A stretch of DNA of 64,000 nucleotides from Porodaedalea pini (taxonomy: Eukaryota > Basidiomycota > Agaricomycetes > Hymenochaetales > Hymenochaetaceae). The notes under the pieces are model-generated. The model was not told the DNA's origin. It was given only the letters and a program-made list of their open reading frames with translations, and did not search any database. Each line of letters begins with the position of its first letter. Within the stretch, counting starts at the first letter, position 1. Shown here in pieces: positions 1 through 13,462 of the stretch. A program made the translations under genes and the position numbers. Location: NCBI GenBank assembly GCA_002794775.1, contig NBAY01000002.1:1054001-1118000 (forward strand), given 5' to 3'.

Positions 1-110
1 TCTCTGCTTCGGTGGTGTGACACGACGCCGACAACGCGTCTACCCGCTTTGCTGCAGCGCACAACGGACTAAGCTGCAGGACCTAGTCATTGACGCTCAA
101 GTCTGTTGAA

Positions 111-3100
111 ATGGTGACCACGATCGACGACAACAATCCGAAGGGACAGTCGAGCAACTCATCGGCGCGGTTGCCATCGAATAGTACTTCAGGTGTATCG
201 AGCGCCGTCAACCCTACGTCCTTCTACGGGAGCGGGTCTAGTTACAACAGGCAAACGAGCACCAATGTGCAGTCGAACAGCAATACACAGGGCACGGAAA
301 GGACACCGCCCGCACTGCCGAAACGACAGTACAGCACAGCGGTCACAGCCGGCTCATCGCACACGACCTATCTTCCTCCCCAATCGTCCTTTGGCGGCAC
401 GTATCGCGAGCCTGAGCTCGTTCCCCCTGACGACGACGAGCCAATGCCCGACCTCATCCCCTCCAATGAATTCAACTCCGGTGCGGGCTCCAATGTCTGG
501 CCCACATCATTTGCTGAGACGGAGTTCGGTGGCTCGAGCACGCAACACTGGAACCAGCCGGACTTCAACGCGCGCCTCACGCCCGCGCACACGTGGGGTG
601 CCGATGGCGACGTGCGGCTGATCGAGGATGCGTTCGGCGCGGAGCCGCCGATTGATGGGCGGGATCTGACGATGGAGCGTCGCTGGTGGGATACGCAGGT
701 CCCCGGCGCGCCGCAGCGCCCTGGTCCTGGCATGCTGCCGCCACGACTGGCAGATGCGCTGCATCACCCGGACCACTCGCTCGTCAGCGTCACTGTTACC
801 CCACCGGAGATTGCAACGGGATCGATCCCAGGCGGGAGCAGCAGCGTGAGCTCCACGTCGGCACCGAGCTCTCCTCCGCCTGCAGGTACATCAGGAACGC
901 ACAGCCGCTCGTCGAGTGTGTCTATCTCAACGCCTCCGACGCCCGAGGAATTGCGCGAGGCCGTCCCGCACCCGCACGCGTACTACTGCCGACGGCATAA
1001 TGGATGGGTTTTACTCGTCTGGCGGTCGTCGAGCATGCTGCCGCCGCTTGCGCCTTCGTTTACGCGCAGCGAACACGCGCCGTTGCCCAACCAGGAGCGC
1101 AGGAAAAGGACGCAGAACTGCCTGGAGGAGCCGCCGATCGGTCGGCTGCAGAACATGACGCATCACTTCCACCGCTATGAGAGGGCCGTTGACGCGGCGT
1201 ACATGACGCCCAAGTACGCGCCGCGTGCATGGGAGCGGGCCGAGCGCTCGAAGCAGTCGCGCCGGCGTATGACGATCGGCTCGGATGATCTTGACTCTGA
1301 AGTCGTTGCGCGGGCGGTAGGGGGCGACGTGCAGAGTGAGTTGATGACGCAGATGGTCACCGATGCAAAAGAAGCGGAGGAAACACACGACTTGCTGGAC
1401 CTTTATGTCTGCTGTCAGTGCTCATTCTACGTCGTTGTTTCGGACGTGATCCCTGGCGTTATCCCTATCAAAACTCTCGACGCGTTTGTCTCGGAAAAAA
1501 ACAGTCATCCACCTCCCGGAAAATCTGAGCGACAGTCCGTGCATGCTGCCTGGGAAACAGTCATCACGTACGTTGATCGCTGAATTTTATTTATTCGTTT
1601 CGCTGTGCGTTGATAATGTCTGAACCTAGGGTCATCGAGAACAAACTTTGGAAGGGCAATAATAAGATGCTCTCCGTCAATGGGAAGACGTTCTCTAGTA
1701 AAGTGGGATGGAGTCCCACCGTGTCCGTCTATTTGTGTTACCTCTATTCAGTATTTGCTTATCACTATGTTGATCCAGACAGAAACTCTTTGAATCCATT
1801 GGCTTCAAATTGTTCATGTCTGCTCCTAAAGAGGGTGCAGACCCAGTAGCAATGCTTCAACCTCCTGATACAGACCCGTCCAGCGAGACCGGGCGTCTTA
1901 ATCGCGACCGCCTCCTTCGTGCATGGGTCGAAATTGGTGCAATCCTTGTGGATTACCGCCGCCGCCACTGTGCGTGTCGTGTAGCTCTTTCTCTTTGACG
2001 TTCCCTCATAGTCTTTCCTCACTTACGAAACGCGCAATAACTTGCAGCGACCATACTTAAGGACTACAGTCCGCATAAATTATGGGTCAAGACGGAGAAC
2101 GCACGCGAGATGTATCAGACTGCCCTTGGGGCTCACGCTGATCAGAGTAAGGTGGTTGCAGCATGGTTGTTTGATCTTGGCTGATTTCTTTTGTCGCGCA
2201 GTCAAACGGGGTCAGTTGCCCGATGCATTACAGGAAGTGGAAACTTTAGTCTCCGACTGGGAAAAGCTAGGAATGACTCCTTCGACGTACGACAGCGGTA
2301 AGTCTTAGCTAGGTTCATCTATATGCCATCGGGAGCTCATTGTACTTTATGACAGAGCTCCTCCACTTCGCCTACCTTGCCCAATGCCGCTGCGACCCGC
2401 AAAACACTCCCGAGTACTTTCAAGCACTAAGCAACATCATCGATGCGCTACGCACCGTTCTGCAATGCCCGTCCTCCCTCGAGACGCTGCTCGGTGCAGA
2501 GAAATCGCGCGGGCGCTTCACTGCCACAGATGTACAATCTGCTATCCGTGAGCTTGGCTTCGGTGCAGACAATGACCTTCGTGTGGATTACGATGACGAT
2601 GTCGACGAGCACTTCCTCCAAAGTGCATGGCGTGATGCGCTACGGCGCTCGTGGAGAGACCCTGATAGTGCGTCGCGACGCCATGATCTTAATGAAGCGT
2701 TCCGCGTCCTTGCAGAGAGCAGGCGCAGCGTGGAATTAGTAGAGGCGTTTGAGGAGGAACAGGTCAATGGAATGACACCAGACAAGGCGTACAATACCCT
2801 CGAGGTACCCATGGGTGTTGATGAAGAGATGCTCATTACTGTGTACAATATGCGGGTTGGTACCTGGCTTTCAGTCTCACTTAATGTACTCATAATTGTT
2901 TTTTTGTAGGTCGAGGACCAGCCTTCATCACTCGATAAAATGCGTGAAGCAATGCGTGTCATTGCAGAGTTCACGTACAGTGAACGACTGCAGAGGTTCC
3001 TCGAAACGGGCAGCGATCGTGAGTTCCCCGTTGCTTACCCCTAAAGTTGATCCTTACTCTGAATTCCGATTCAGCTGGTGTCGTTGTTGCTCCGACAAGG

Positions 3101-5139
3101 CCTGATTGGCCTCGTGGGTTAAACCAACTTGGTAACACCTGTTACTTGAACTCCTTGCTTCAGTATTTCTATACAATCAAAGATCTCCGAGATGCTATTG
3201 GCCCTCTTGCGATCGAAGAAAAATTCATGGACAGCGATAAACTTAAAGATGACGACCTAAAAAACCACCGTGTTGGCGGTCGTATGGTCTCGAGATTTGA
3301 AGTCGTTCGCTCGCGAAAATGTAGGTCTCCTGGTTTCCTTTGGGTCTCGTGAAGTTTGCTGATCTGTCCTTCAGTTGTATCTCAACTTGCGAACTTGTTT
3401 CTGCAGCTTGAGAATAGCGATGTACCCGCAGTCACACCGACTCTTGAGCTCGCCAAGCTCGCTCTCGTCACGTCCAAGGACGAAGAGGAGGAGGACCCTG
3501 AGCGAGGAGGCACAGACTCGTCTCACAGTACGGATGCGACGCTCGTCGACGAGCCTGCACCGCTGAGAGAAAGTGCTTCTCCCCAGCCAAAGTCGCCTAC
3601 ACCAAGCGCTTCCTCAGTGCTAGGTAAGCGCCCAAGGAGCTTCGGACGCAAGAAGTCTATCGAGGGTGCCTCGCCGGAGGATCAAGATAAAGATAAGGAT
3701 GGCTATGTTCTGGTCTCGAAAGCTTCTGGGTCGAACACACCTGTGACGACAACTGCAGATGCAGAGGGTGACGTCCAGATGGATGAGGCAGGAGCAGGTT
3801 CGCAGGGTGCAGGGGCGTCGAAAGCGCCACCTCTTCCGCCGCGTCCGAAGACCACCCAGCACTCCGGCTCAGATATGTTGTTCGGCAAGCAGCACGATGT
3901 CGCGGAGTGCATGGACAATTGCATGTTCCAGATTGAAACGGCACTTCTCCGGTTCGGCGAGTTAGCAGGAGCAGATGACGCTAGCAAGAGGAGTATTGTG
4001 AAACGGTGTGTATTGGACGGTTGGCTTGTAGCAGTATGAGTCTAAATTTAGGGTCAAAGGTTGTTCTACGGCAAGATTCGCCAACGACTATCAGTCCCTC
4101 CGGATCCGAAGAGGACAAAGTCGTCACTTCATGAGCGCGAGGACTACTTCTCGCACCTGCCAGTCAACGTCTCGGAAGAGAGCTTCGACCTTTATGATGG
4201 CCTTAGCGGCTACTTTGCTATGGAGGATGACGTTGATTTTGAGGGGACGAGGGCGAAGATGAATGTCAGCCTCGTCGAGCTACCGCCTATCTTGCAAATC
4301 CAACTTCAGGTCTGTGCTGACTTCCGTTGATCTAAGGAGCACTGATGTTCATACGATGGTCTTCGTCTTTAGCGAGTTCAATTCAACCGAGATACGCTCC
4401 AGCCGTATAAGTCACATGCGTATGTCAAGTTTGGCGAGTCGATTTATATGGATCGATTCCTCGATGACGCACCAGCGGAAAAGAAGGCGAAGGCGAAAGA
4501 GATGCAGGCTGAACTAAATACATGCCGCGAGCGTATCCATCATTTGACGCAAGGCAAGGTAAGAGGTTATTTCCTGGCTACTCTTTAATCATTTTTGCTG
4601 ATGATTGATTACAGCATGCACCCTTCGAGCGGAGCCTCGACGACACGTACGCCTTCCTCTCTAAGCAAACCGCGCATGACCTACCTGAGGCAACGGATGA
4701 GTTGAAAACGATTCTGCTCACCGAGAAAGAGTACGTTGCACGTGAGATTGGGACGCATCGTGTACGGATCGGGGAGCTGAAGGCGCAGCTGGAGGACGTG
4801 TGGCGTGGCGAACAGCGTGCGGAGTACGAGCTGACGAGCGTGTTCGTTCATCGCGGCTCGTCGCCAACCTTCGGGCACTACTTTGTTTACCAGCGCTGGT
4901 TACCGGACCACCCCGATGAATGGTTCAAGTACAATGACTCGGACGTGAGCGCTGTGAGCAAGGCAGAGGTCCTGGCAGATACGACGGGAAGCACAGCGAA
5001 TCCGTACTTGGTATGTGTTCCCCTCTATCCTTAGGCACAGATCTGACTACTGACTTCTCACCAAAAGCTGGTCTTTGCACGCAAGGGATCGCAGGTGATC
5101 CAGACCGTGCAGCGTTCAAATCCCATGGCCGTCGAATAA
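111..5139 (+). CDS. UBP2: Ubiquitin carboxyl-terminal hydrolase, Ubp2 family (multi-exon)
   Basis: Cysteine protease that removes ubiquitin from proteins; yeast Ubp2 works with Rsp5 and trims K63 chains (family knowledge). The Cys box GLNQLGNTCYLNSLLQ lies near 3116-3165, a DVAE motif near 3897, and the His box GSSPTFGHYFVYQR near 4855, so the catalytic Cys and His are present. The N-terminal 450 residues are Ser/Pro-rich; a large acidic, low-complexity insertion (about 3480-3860) splits the USP fold. The first ATG in frame is at 111. Introns that I could frame exactly include 1568-1629 and 2147-2201; further introns lie near 2285-2353, 2857-2908, 3019-3074, 3320-3374, 4004-4059, 4309-4371, 4558-4613 and 5010-5067. 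The protein ends at a TAA at 5137-5139. Identification is firm; some exon borders are approximate. Confidence 0.9.
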
Positions 5140-5644
5140 AAAGATTTCCAACCACTTGTGTTCTTAGCTTTTATTTGCATTGTCTTTTATCTTCATGCAC
5201 CACCACTGGAATCAAAATCTCCCCCTTCCAAATGAACTTTCTCCAACAAGAGGTAGCACTGTCATGACATGCTCTGTACGACTGTATATGTCTTCCCATG
5301 TCTGTATACCAAGTATTCCCTTGCACCGTGATATCATGCCCAATTGTCCTGCTTGTACTCCGCGCGAATTAGAGACTAGGTGTCCTCGGGTGGGACACTA
5401 CGTTGACCTGTAGCCAGCTGGTGCGAAACACGATCTTGACGCGGATTTACGATCAACACTTCCTCTCGTAAACGTGATCGTAGAATAAGGCGCAGGATGC
5501 GAGCTGGGTGGGGCGCGTGGCGTGTCACTATGGATCGATAGAACTGACTGTTTTCGCAAATTAGTTGCTGGTGCTTAAGACGGATAATGTTCTCCGCACA
5601 CCTCAGCCAGGGAATACCTTTTCGTTTTGAATGACCCAAAGTCT
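5140..5644. other. Intergenic, convergent 3' ends
   Basis: Spacer between the 3' ends of the Ubp2-type gene and the small minus-strand gene. AATAAA overlaps the UBP2 stop codon. I see no coding signal, repeat or RNA gene. Confidence 0.6.
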
Positions 5645-5968
5645 TCACTCCTTTGGTAGACCGTTGTGCTGCTCCTTCGTCGCCACACCCTCTCCAGCCC
5701 CATTCACGCCGACTGCGACGCTCGTTTTCTCTGGCTGAGCAGCTTCGAGCCCTTCGACCATCCCATCAAGTCGTTCGAGAAGCTGATCTAGGTTATCCTC
5801 CATCAGCCGTGCCACGGAATCCGCGTTCTCCAGCTGCTCGAGTAACTCTGCGAGGTTCTTGTCCGCGTGCTCGTCCGAGTGTTCGGCCTCGAGCAGCGCA
5901 GCAAGTGATGCGAGGTCAGCATCGGAGGGAAGACCGCTCGCTGCGTTGTTTGATCCGTTTGTATTCAT
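5645..5968 (-). CDS. Small acidic coiled-coil protein, unknown function
   Basis: An uninterrupted 107-residue reading frame starting at ATG 5968. The protein is acidic and Leu/Glu-rich: an Asn/Ser-rich start, then heptad-like Leu spacing through about residues 20-80 (for example LAELLEQLENADSVARLMED), which suggests a helical bundle or coiled coil, then a disordered tail. No signal peptide or membrane segment is seen. The composition resembles small adaptor subunits of larger complexes, but I cannot assign it to a family. Codon use matches neighbouring genes and the frame is far more protein-like than the overlapping plus-strand frame, so I consider it a real gene. Confidence 0.6.
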   Translation of the reverse strand: MNTNGSNNAASGLPSDADLASLAALLEAEHSDEHADKNLAELLEQLENADSVARLMEDNLDQLLERLDGMVEGLEAAQPEKTSVAVGVNGAGEGVATKEQHNGLPKE

Positions 5969-6283
5969 GGTGAGGTTGTCAGCGATAATCGAGCTGCTTG
6001 AAAGGGACAGAGTAGATCAAAGGAAATCCTGATGCATGGTATCCTAAATTGGCAAATCACTCGGTCAACCTGCCGCCTCTGACGCATACCCCCATCGTCA
6101 ATTTCAACATGATTTAATTGAGTATCATTGAAGTCTGCAAACTAGCGTTCAATTACCTTTTGAGTGCTATCGTGATCTGTTACTTAGTGCTCGCTCTAGC
6201 TTGCTATCTTGTGCTTAATCGGCTTTCTATCCGACCCTTCGTCTAAGAATCATGTGCATAAATACTTTTGATCTCGAACCTGC

Positions 6284-6289
6284 TATAAA
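6284..6289 (+). promoter_or_regulatory. TATA box of the P450 gene
   Basis: TATAAA sits 44 bp before the ATG at 6333. An upstream in-frame ATG at 6252 lies before this box, which supports 6333 as the start. Confidence 0.5.
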
Positions 6290-6332
6290 GGTAGCGTGTC
6301 CCGCTTATGAAGTCTTTTGTTTTGCCCTGAGA

Positions 6333-8928
6333 ATGCCTTCTCCAGGTGTCAAATTCCTGCTTGCAAGGCTATCCAAGCTGCTCGTGCAGTCTTTATGCAT
6401 TGGCTCTCTGTACTATGGCTCTTCGGTGCTTCTTGGCTTCGAGCTTAGATTATCTCTGTGTTTGAAGTTTTTGCTCTCTCTTGTTCTTATCCTTGTTGCT
6501 GTGATTGGCAGAGTGTTGTGGACTGATCTACAGAAGAAACGGGATGCGAGGGCGCATGGTGCAGTTTCTCCACCTGTCGTGAAAGGCTCGTGGCCTGGAA
6601 ACGCCGACACATTATATAAGATGTTCAGGAATGACAAGAACGGACACATCGGTGTGTTATCTTGCACTCAAAGTCGATATCTGTTACTCACATGGCTGCC
6701 CGATAACAAGCTGACGCCGTCAATGAGTTCAGTATTGCATATGGCTGGATGTTCAATTGGAGACTGTTCTGGGAAGACAAGGTCGGCAAGGCTATCTGTG
6801 CTATGGAGGTTCGGCGGCTGATGAAATGTAGATTGTCACGTCCGAGCCAGAGCATGTCAAGGTGAGTATTTGCGCCGCGGCGTCTCAATTCCGAGTTGCT
6901 TACAGTAATTTCTCAGGCTATACTAGCTACCGAATTTGATAACTTTGAGAAAGGTGCATATTCATTCTTTCCTTGACAGCCATGAACAAGTGAACGGGCA
7001 AATCGCTACGATGTTTACTCGCTCGTAACTTGTATATGTTAAACCTAATTTCCTATCCGTGCAGGCGATAGTTTCAAGAGTCATATGCAAAGTGTTCTGG
7101 GAGACGGCGTATTCAATGCCGACGGAGAGATGTGGAAGTGCGTCATCAGGCAACACCTCTTGATGTCTAAATGTGTTGATACGTTGCTCCAATAGGTTCC
7201 ATCGCTCAATGACACGGCCGTTCTTCTCGAAGGATCGTATTTCGCATTTCGAGATCTTCGGGCGCCACGCGGATGAGGCAATTGCACTATTGAAAGTGCG
7301 GGTAGGCACGGGCCACGCAGTTGATATCCAGGACCTTGTCTCGCGTTTCACGCTCGACAGCGCGACCGAGTTCCTCTTCGGGCACTGCGTACACATCCTC
7401 CGCGCCGGCTTGCCATACTCGCCCAATGTCACTGCCCCGTCGGAGTTCACAGCGCTGGCAAGCGAGGGAAAGAAGAAACCGGTAGATACGGCTTCGCTTT
7501 TCTCTGAAGCGTTTGCGAATGCGCAGGCAACCGCTGCGCGGCGTATGCGTTTCAATTCATTGTGGCCGATGCTTGAACTCTGGAAGGACAAGACGCAGGA
7601 TGACATGGAGGTTGTCAATGCGTTTATTGAGCCTATCCTGCACGAGGCGGTTGTGAAGCGAAGAAGGCCTGCGAGTTTGACTGAGAAGAAGGAAATCGAG
7701 GAAGGTGAAACTTTGTTGGATCATTTGATCACTTACACGGATGGTAAGTGCTATGTAGTTCGTAACGTGGAAAGCCAGAAAAACTGACATGTTGCGGTCG
7801 ATCAGATACAAAGATTCTGAGGGATGAAATCCTCAACATTATGATTGCTGGGCGAGATACTGTAAGGTCTCAACGCGTTCATCATCGTGTTCAGTCTCCT
7901 GAAATATTTGCTTTAGACTGCGGCGACATTGACCTTCGCGCTGTACTGTCTTGCAATGTACCCAGATGTCTTAAAGCGTCTGCGGGAAGAGATCCTCACC
8001 GTCGTCGGAAGTGACCGCAGCCCAACATACGACGACATGAAGGAAATGAAATATCTGAGGGCTGTTATTAACGGTGCGTCTCTATTTTTACGCATAGATC
8101 TCGTAGAAAGAGCTTAAGATTGTACTTCGTTATCACCTGTAGAGACACTGAGGCTATATCCTCCTGTGTAAGCTTGCTTCTAGTTGCGATGCCAAACTTA
8201 CAACCGATGCAAATTTATAACAGACCCTTCGACCAACGCTCGACTATCAGAGCTACGACTCTGCCTAACAAGACGCCTGGCGCGAAACCCTGGTACATCC
8301 CTGCACGTACAAGGTTAGCCATGTGTTGCAGTAGTTCTGCGTTCGAATAGCTGAATGATTGCATTTTTAGGGTGATATACTCGGTCTTCCTCATGCATCG
8401 CCGGACGGACCTATGGGGACCTGACGGTATGCTTTCTTTCACACCACTCTTAAAAATACGCAGTCAACCTTATCCTGCAACCTTAGCGATCGAATTCGAT
8501 CCGGACCGCTTCCTCGACGCGCGGCTGCACAAGTACCTCACACCAAACCCGTTCATCTTCCTCCCGTTCAACGCGGGGCCGCGCATCTGTCTCGGCCAGC
8601 AGTTCGCATATAACGAGGCGAGCTTCATGCTCGTGCGCATGTTGCAGGCGTTCGACGGCGTCGCGCTTGCGCCCGACGCGCAGCCGGAGGGGACGACGCC
8701 GCCGGCGGTGTGGACCCGCGCGAGGGGGGAGAGGAAGAGCAGGGAGAGGGTATGGCCGAAGAGCCATTTGACGATGTATGCGAATGTGAGTGGGGGGCGC
8801 GCTTGGGCAGCTGCTCTGCTCCGCTGTTGTCTTCGATGTCTATTTGGTTCGAGCGTCTGCTAATTTTTTTTCTGCAGGGTGGCCTGTGGGTTCGTCTTCA
8901 CGAGGCGCCGAAGGTTGAGTCGGCCTGA
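6333..8928 (+). CDS. Cytochrome P450 monooxygenase, CYP63-like
   Basis: Haem-thiolate monooxygenase of the ER membrane; CYP63 members in white-rot fungi oxidise alkanes, fatty acids and aromatics (family knowledge). All landmarks are present: hydrophobic N-terminal segments (residues 10-70), I-helix AGRDTTAATLTF across an intron at about 7863-7917, ExxR in ETLRLYPPV rebuilt across introns near 8074 and 8190, the FDPDRF motif near 8500, and the haem loop [13 protein letters not shown] near 8568-8606 with the Cys ligand. [17 protein letters not shown] near 7200 is typical of CYP63. Start 6333 gives MPSPGVKF and follows a TATA box. At least eight short introns; the first four exons (6640-7080) are small and their borders approximate. 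No stop or frameshift seen, so probably functional. Confidence 0.88.
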
Positions 8929-9997
8929 CATCTTCATTCCGAGCGCGCCGTGGGATCCGTAATGCCCATCCGTGTGACCTCTACCTCGCGTCATCAGTCC
9001 GTTCATTTCATTCATTCATTCAACAAGGCAACGTAAGTATTTCTGGTCCCGGTCTGGTGGCTCGGGAAGCCTCGACTGTGCCTCGAACGTGCGGTGCCGT
9101 GCAGAAACTAAATCGAGGATCAAACGGATACGGATACAGGATCGCAGAATATATAAAGAAGGAAGATCGAAAGAACAGAAGACAGACTTACGGCGGCAGC
9201 GTCGTGGTTGATGTTGTACGGTGTGCCTCGTTCCTCGTATGTATGCCAATTCCCCATGGGCATGACCGTGGCCAAGAGCAACCGGTCCCTGTGATTTATT
9301 TTTTGATCTCATATTTACTCGCCCTGCCTCTACATGTAAGCGACTTGATTCCCGATCATCCACTTAATCTTTTCCACTGTCCATGTCTTGTTATCTATGT
9401 ATAATTGTATGTACTTCACGCATCTGCACTTTTATGAAAAGAAGTAAAAGTTCTAGCTACATCGTGATGCAATCTGTCTGTGTGTATGCGAGGTGTTGTG
9501 GTATCCCTATTGATCAATACCATTACTTTATACCAAGGACCAAAGGAGAAAGGACCAGGGGAAATCAAGATGGAAGAGGGAGGATGCGTGTGCGATGCTA
9601 TGAGATGAGATGCCGGAAAACAATAATAAAGAAATGGAAAAGAAAAAAAGACAAAGAGGGAGGGTGAAATAAGACAACCAAGCCGTGGTAAGGTGAAGAC
9701 AAGCTATATACATTAGAAGGACGGAGCGGATAAATAGGTCAAAATTTAACTTCGTTTTGCGATGAGGGCGTGAAGCGGGGATGCGGTGATGCACTACACA
9801 GCAGGAGGGAAGGTGTGAAGATACAGGATGTGCACGATATCGCACGTGGAGCAGAGGGGAGGAGGGACAACAGGGAGCGAGCAGCAACGAGCAGCAACAA
9901 GCAGCAGGTGAGGCGATCCATAGTTTTGGAAAGATACATGATAGATGGAACAAGATACAGGAGAGCAGATGAGATGAGGCGAGACGAGATGGACACC
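8929..9997. other. Intergenic, convergent 3' ends of P450 and GT15 genes
   Basis: About 1.07 kb with no convincing gene. It holds a short CATT repeat near 9003-9024 and GCAGCAAC-type repeats near 9879-9907. Open frames on both strands are low complexity and look like UTR. Confidence 0.55.
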
Positions 9998-11678
9998 TCA
10001 TATCCGCCCAGCTTGCATGTCTTCCCATCGTCGCACGCATGAGTTGGGGCGGTAGTCTATGCGCCGGTCAAAAATCAGTAAAATATCCCAACGTCAAGCA
10101 GGAAAGGAAAGGAAATAGAGGAAGAGATTAGAACTAAAAGAAAAAGTGGAAACGCACCGAAGCTATCCGTCGGATCGCACCAGCACTTTCCCTGCTGGTG
10201 GAACTGTCCCTGCGGACAGCGCTGGAACGGGTCATGCCTATACCCCACATCTCTAAAGAAATGCACCTGGTCCTTACTCGCGAACAAACTCGCTGCAATC
10301 GAATGCACAGGCGCATCTCCCCATCGCTCATAATAAAACCCGCCTGTCTTCTCTAAATAATCGAAGAACGCAGAGTACGCCGGCGCGCGCCAGAAGTCCA
10401 TGTCCGCAATCTCAAAATTGCTCCAGAAGTGACAGAGGTTGTACGTCGCGCCGCCGTCGTTCGAGATGAAGTCCATCGAGTTGTTCTCTGCGAGGTATTG
10501 TGGGTGTTCTTTGATGAAGTCCTTGATGGTGTTCCAGAGTGACGGGATGGTCTGCTGCCATTCGTAAAGCGAGATGGTGTACCCGTACACCTTTTTCTCT
10601 TCTTGCATCATGAGGAAGGGGTCGTACTCCATGTCGCAGAAGAACTTGACGCCCGGCTCTACGCGCCAGTAGTACCTGTACGGCTTGAGCAGCTCGTGAC
10701 GGTAAAAGAACTGAGAAAGAATTCAATAAATATTGAAGAGAACGCGGGACAAAATTGAAGATACGCACCCCAGAATTGAATCTGCACATATTTCGATACC
10801 TGTACACCCCACGACAATCAGATCGCACCCTTTGATTATTTACTACAGCACTCAAAAGATGGCACTCACGACACGCTCCCTAGAATCAGATAAAAATAGA
10901 TGGAGGAGACCATCAGCTACTACGGACCGCCACAACATTGAAGCAAACTAGACGTACCCCCGTAGATGATGTTCTGCGCCATAAGCCGATTGCGACCGTC
11001 GCGCGCACGGTCCTCGTCGACCCAATCCGGCTGCTTCCAGTGCTCCTCTGGGATGACACCGTACGAGACGTTGCCCGAAGCAAGTTGACTTGTCCGCCTG
11101 TACACGCGTCACACGCAAATTTAGTAACGATTCAATTCGAGAAGGCGAGAGAAAAATCGAAGCAAAGCAAGGGACACGCACTGAATAAAACGTTCATTGA
11201 ACGGCTCATCGTTCAAGAAAACCCAGGGGTAGTTGTATTTGTTATTGAAGCGGTCCTCGAGCTGCTTGATCGCGACCGCAGCATCGTTCACCTCGCTGTT
11301 GCGTACGAGCATCACGATTGCGGCGTTTGCGCGCACGGGCGTTTCTGCACCGACGCCCGAGACTGAGTCATTGCCGAGGCGCTCGGCGAGCAAGTCGACG
11401 AGGTCGGATGTGGAGGCGTCGCCGAGCGGCTGTGCGAGCTTCGCGGCGGCGCCGCTGCGCCAGCTGGCGACGGACGAAGTGTAGCTCCCGTCCAGCGAGA
11501 AACTCCGTATGTAGTGCAACATCACCTAGAGGAAGGCAAACAGCAATAAGCGACGGCAATGGGGGCAGCAATGCAAGGTGGGCATTGGGAGACTTACGAG
11601 GAGGATGAGGACCGGGATTAGATATCTGAGACTGTGCATGACGCGCGCGGACTGGGCTGGGGAGATGGGAGAACCCAT
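9998..11678 (-). CDS. Alpha-1,2-mannosyltransferase, GT15 (KRE2/MNT1 family)
   Basis: Golgi type II membrane enzyme that adds mannose from GDP-mannose to O- and N-linked glycans. Start ATG 11676-11678 gives a short cytosolic tail and a membrane anchor (HSLRYLIPVLILLV). A lumenal stem is followed by the GT15 domain: VMLVRNSEVNDA, YNYPWVFLNDEPFNERF, the conserved MCRFNSGFFYRHE segment across an intron, YRYYWRVEPGVKFFCD, and the family signature YNLCHFWSNFEIADMDFWR that carries the putative catalytic Glu. QRCPQGQFHQQGKCWCD near the end contains paired Cys. A last intron starting GTGCGT within the Phe-Asp junction leads to a short final exon DYRPNSCVRRWED ending at 9998. About six introns. Confidence 0.88.
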
Positions 11679-13462
11679 GGCGGCGGCGTTAGCGACAGGA
11701 TGAAGAGCGGCAACTACGTCTGCGGCGAGTGCGTCGACGACACGATGGAGCAGTGGTAGTGGACGTCGGGAGAAAGGCGATAGGATTGCATATTTGACAT
11801 CACGATGATTATTTAAACATAGTAAGACTGCGCTGCGGATTGAGAATAGCCATATTCGGGGTCTCACTCCGGACGAATCTCAAACATGTCCAAAACAGCG
11901 TCCGGGCCCTTCTTCTCAGCCGGCCTGACGACGCTCCACCTGTCGTCATTCTCCCAGCAGCGCATATACCCAGCTGCAACCGCACCTGCACCTGCACCAG
12001 ATGTCGCTGATCTTTGCTCGATGGGCGCGACGTTCCGAAACGTCGACTTTGCTGTCCTCCTGTTCGAATGTCAAAGACGGCTGCCGACGATGAGGAAGAC
12101 GTGCGGCTGCGGATGCACAGTCTCTGAGACATAGCCACCGGCGGCCTCCTCACCTCGAAATCCGTTGAATTTATATTCGGTCCCGATTCGCGATTTACTG
12201 TACTCGGCCATAAATAGTAAATCCCCCAGATACCGCATTTATAATTATATCGAGCTCGGCGCTCAGAACGCAAAGTGAGCCCTCATGTCCTCGTTCTCTT
12301 GTTCTTCCTGCAAACCAACAATTGCCCGTGACTTATCCGTGCGGCCCGTCTCATGTCGAGAATATTAATGAGCGTTCTCAGTCCTCGAAACATATGACCT
12401 GCATGGCCTCTTTCTCTCCTATTGCCCCGCAACCATTCCAGTCTTCTTTCATATCTATCACTTATTTCCTCTATGCAGCTGGCGACTCATCCTCGCAGCA
12501 ACCCTCTGTGTGTTTCTCCGTTATTCCTATGTTGCTCCACCTTGCGCGACGCGTAAACGTTGCCGCGAGCGACAGCGCATAACATACGGCGACACGCGGT
12601 ACATATGTCGGATGGAATACACGACAAAAACGAGGGTGCTCGTGAACATGCGCTAAACTAGACAGAACTGTCTGATCGAGTGAGAAAAACATACGAGTGC
12701 CAGCTCATAGCTCACACTGCATATTCATTTCAGCCATCCAACCTCGAACATACTTGCCTTTTACTGGTCTTTCTTGAATTGCACTCGAGTATCTGTCGAT
12801 CCTTTTGCCACAGCCAAGTGAATATCAATTGCGATAAGATTCCCGAGCCGGAGACATCACACTTCGGTTAGGCTTCCACGTACACGAACGTGGTGGATGC
12901 GAGGCCTCGCGGGTAATGCCGTAAGGAGAAGGTGCGCCTCCAAATGGAGGACTTCCTCTCTTTCTATGGTCGATCGCGCTTGCAAGTTCGACGAACCGCT
13001 TTATCTCCTCTGAGCATAGACACGAGTGATCACGAAGTACAACTTGCCACGATTCATCGCCCTCAGTTCTCAAACTTCTTCGACTAGAAGATTTCTAATT
13101 CTCAGGCCAGACGCCGCAAAGGACTGCGCGCAATAGACGGTGAAAAATCAATTCATGGACTCGCGCTTCAAGTTCCACGCAACCTAATCCAGGGACCATC
13201 ATTAATAGATAACATATGCGAAGCATGAATATTCAGGAACTTTGGGGGCGATCAACGGACGCAATCGCAGATCGACCGCGGCCGTTTCTCGCGCAGCGGG
13301 CCCGGCAAAGTCGAGAAGCATATACAATCGATCTCTCAATATCTACACGTCTGTACTGCGTCTACATGGGATAGAAGAGGCCAGGATTGGAGACTTCAGA
13401 GCAACTGACGGCTAGTCTCACCAACCAAACGTACCTCCCAATACGATATGCTCTTTTTTTTT
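11679..13462. other. Long intergenic region upstream of GT15 and downstream of COG8
   Basis: About 1.8 kb. Several open frames under 160 codons occur on both strands, but none shows a recognisable domain, and their composition looks random. It probably holds the GT15 promoter and leader. A possible unrecognised lncRNA cannot be excluded. Confidence 0.5.

Noticed and set aside
11809..12273. 154-codon minus-strand open frame
   Set aside because: Random-like composition, no domain, and no splice logic; it lies in the GT15 promoter region.
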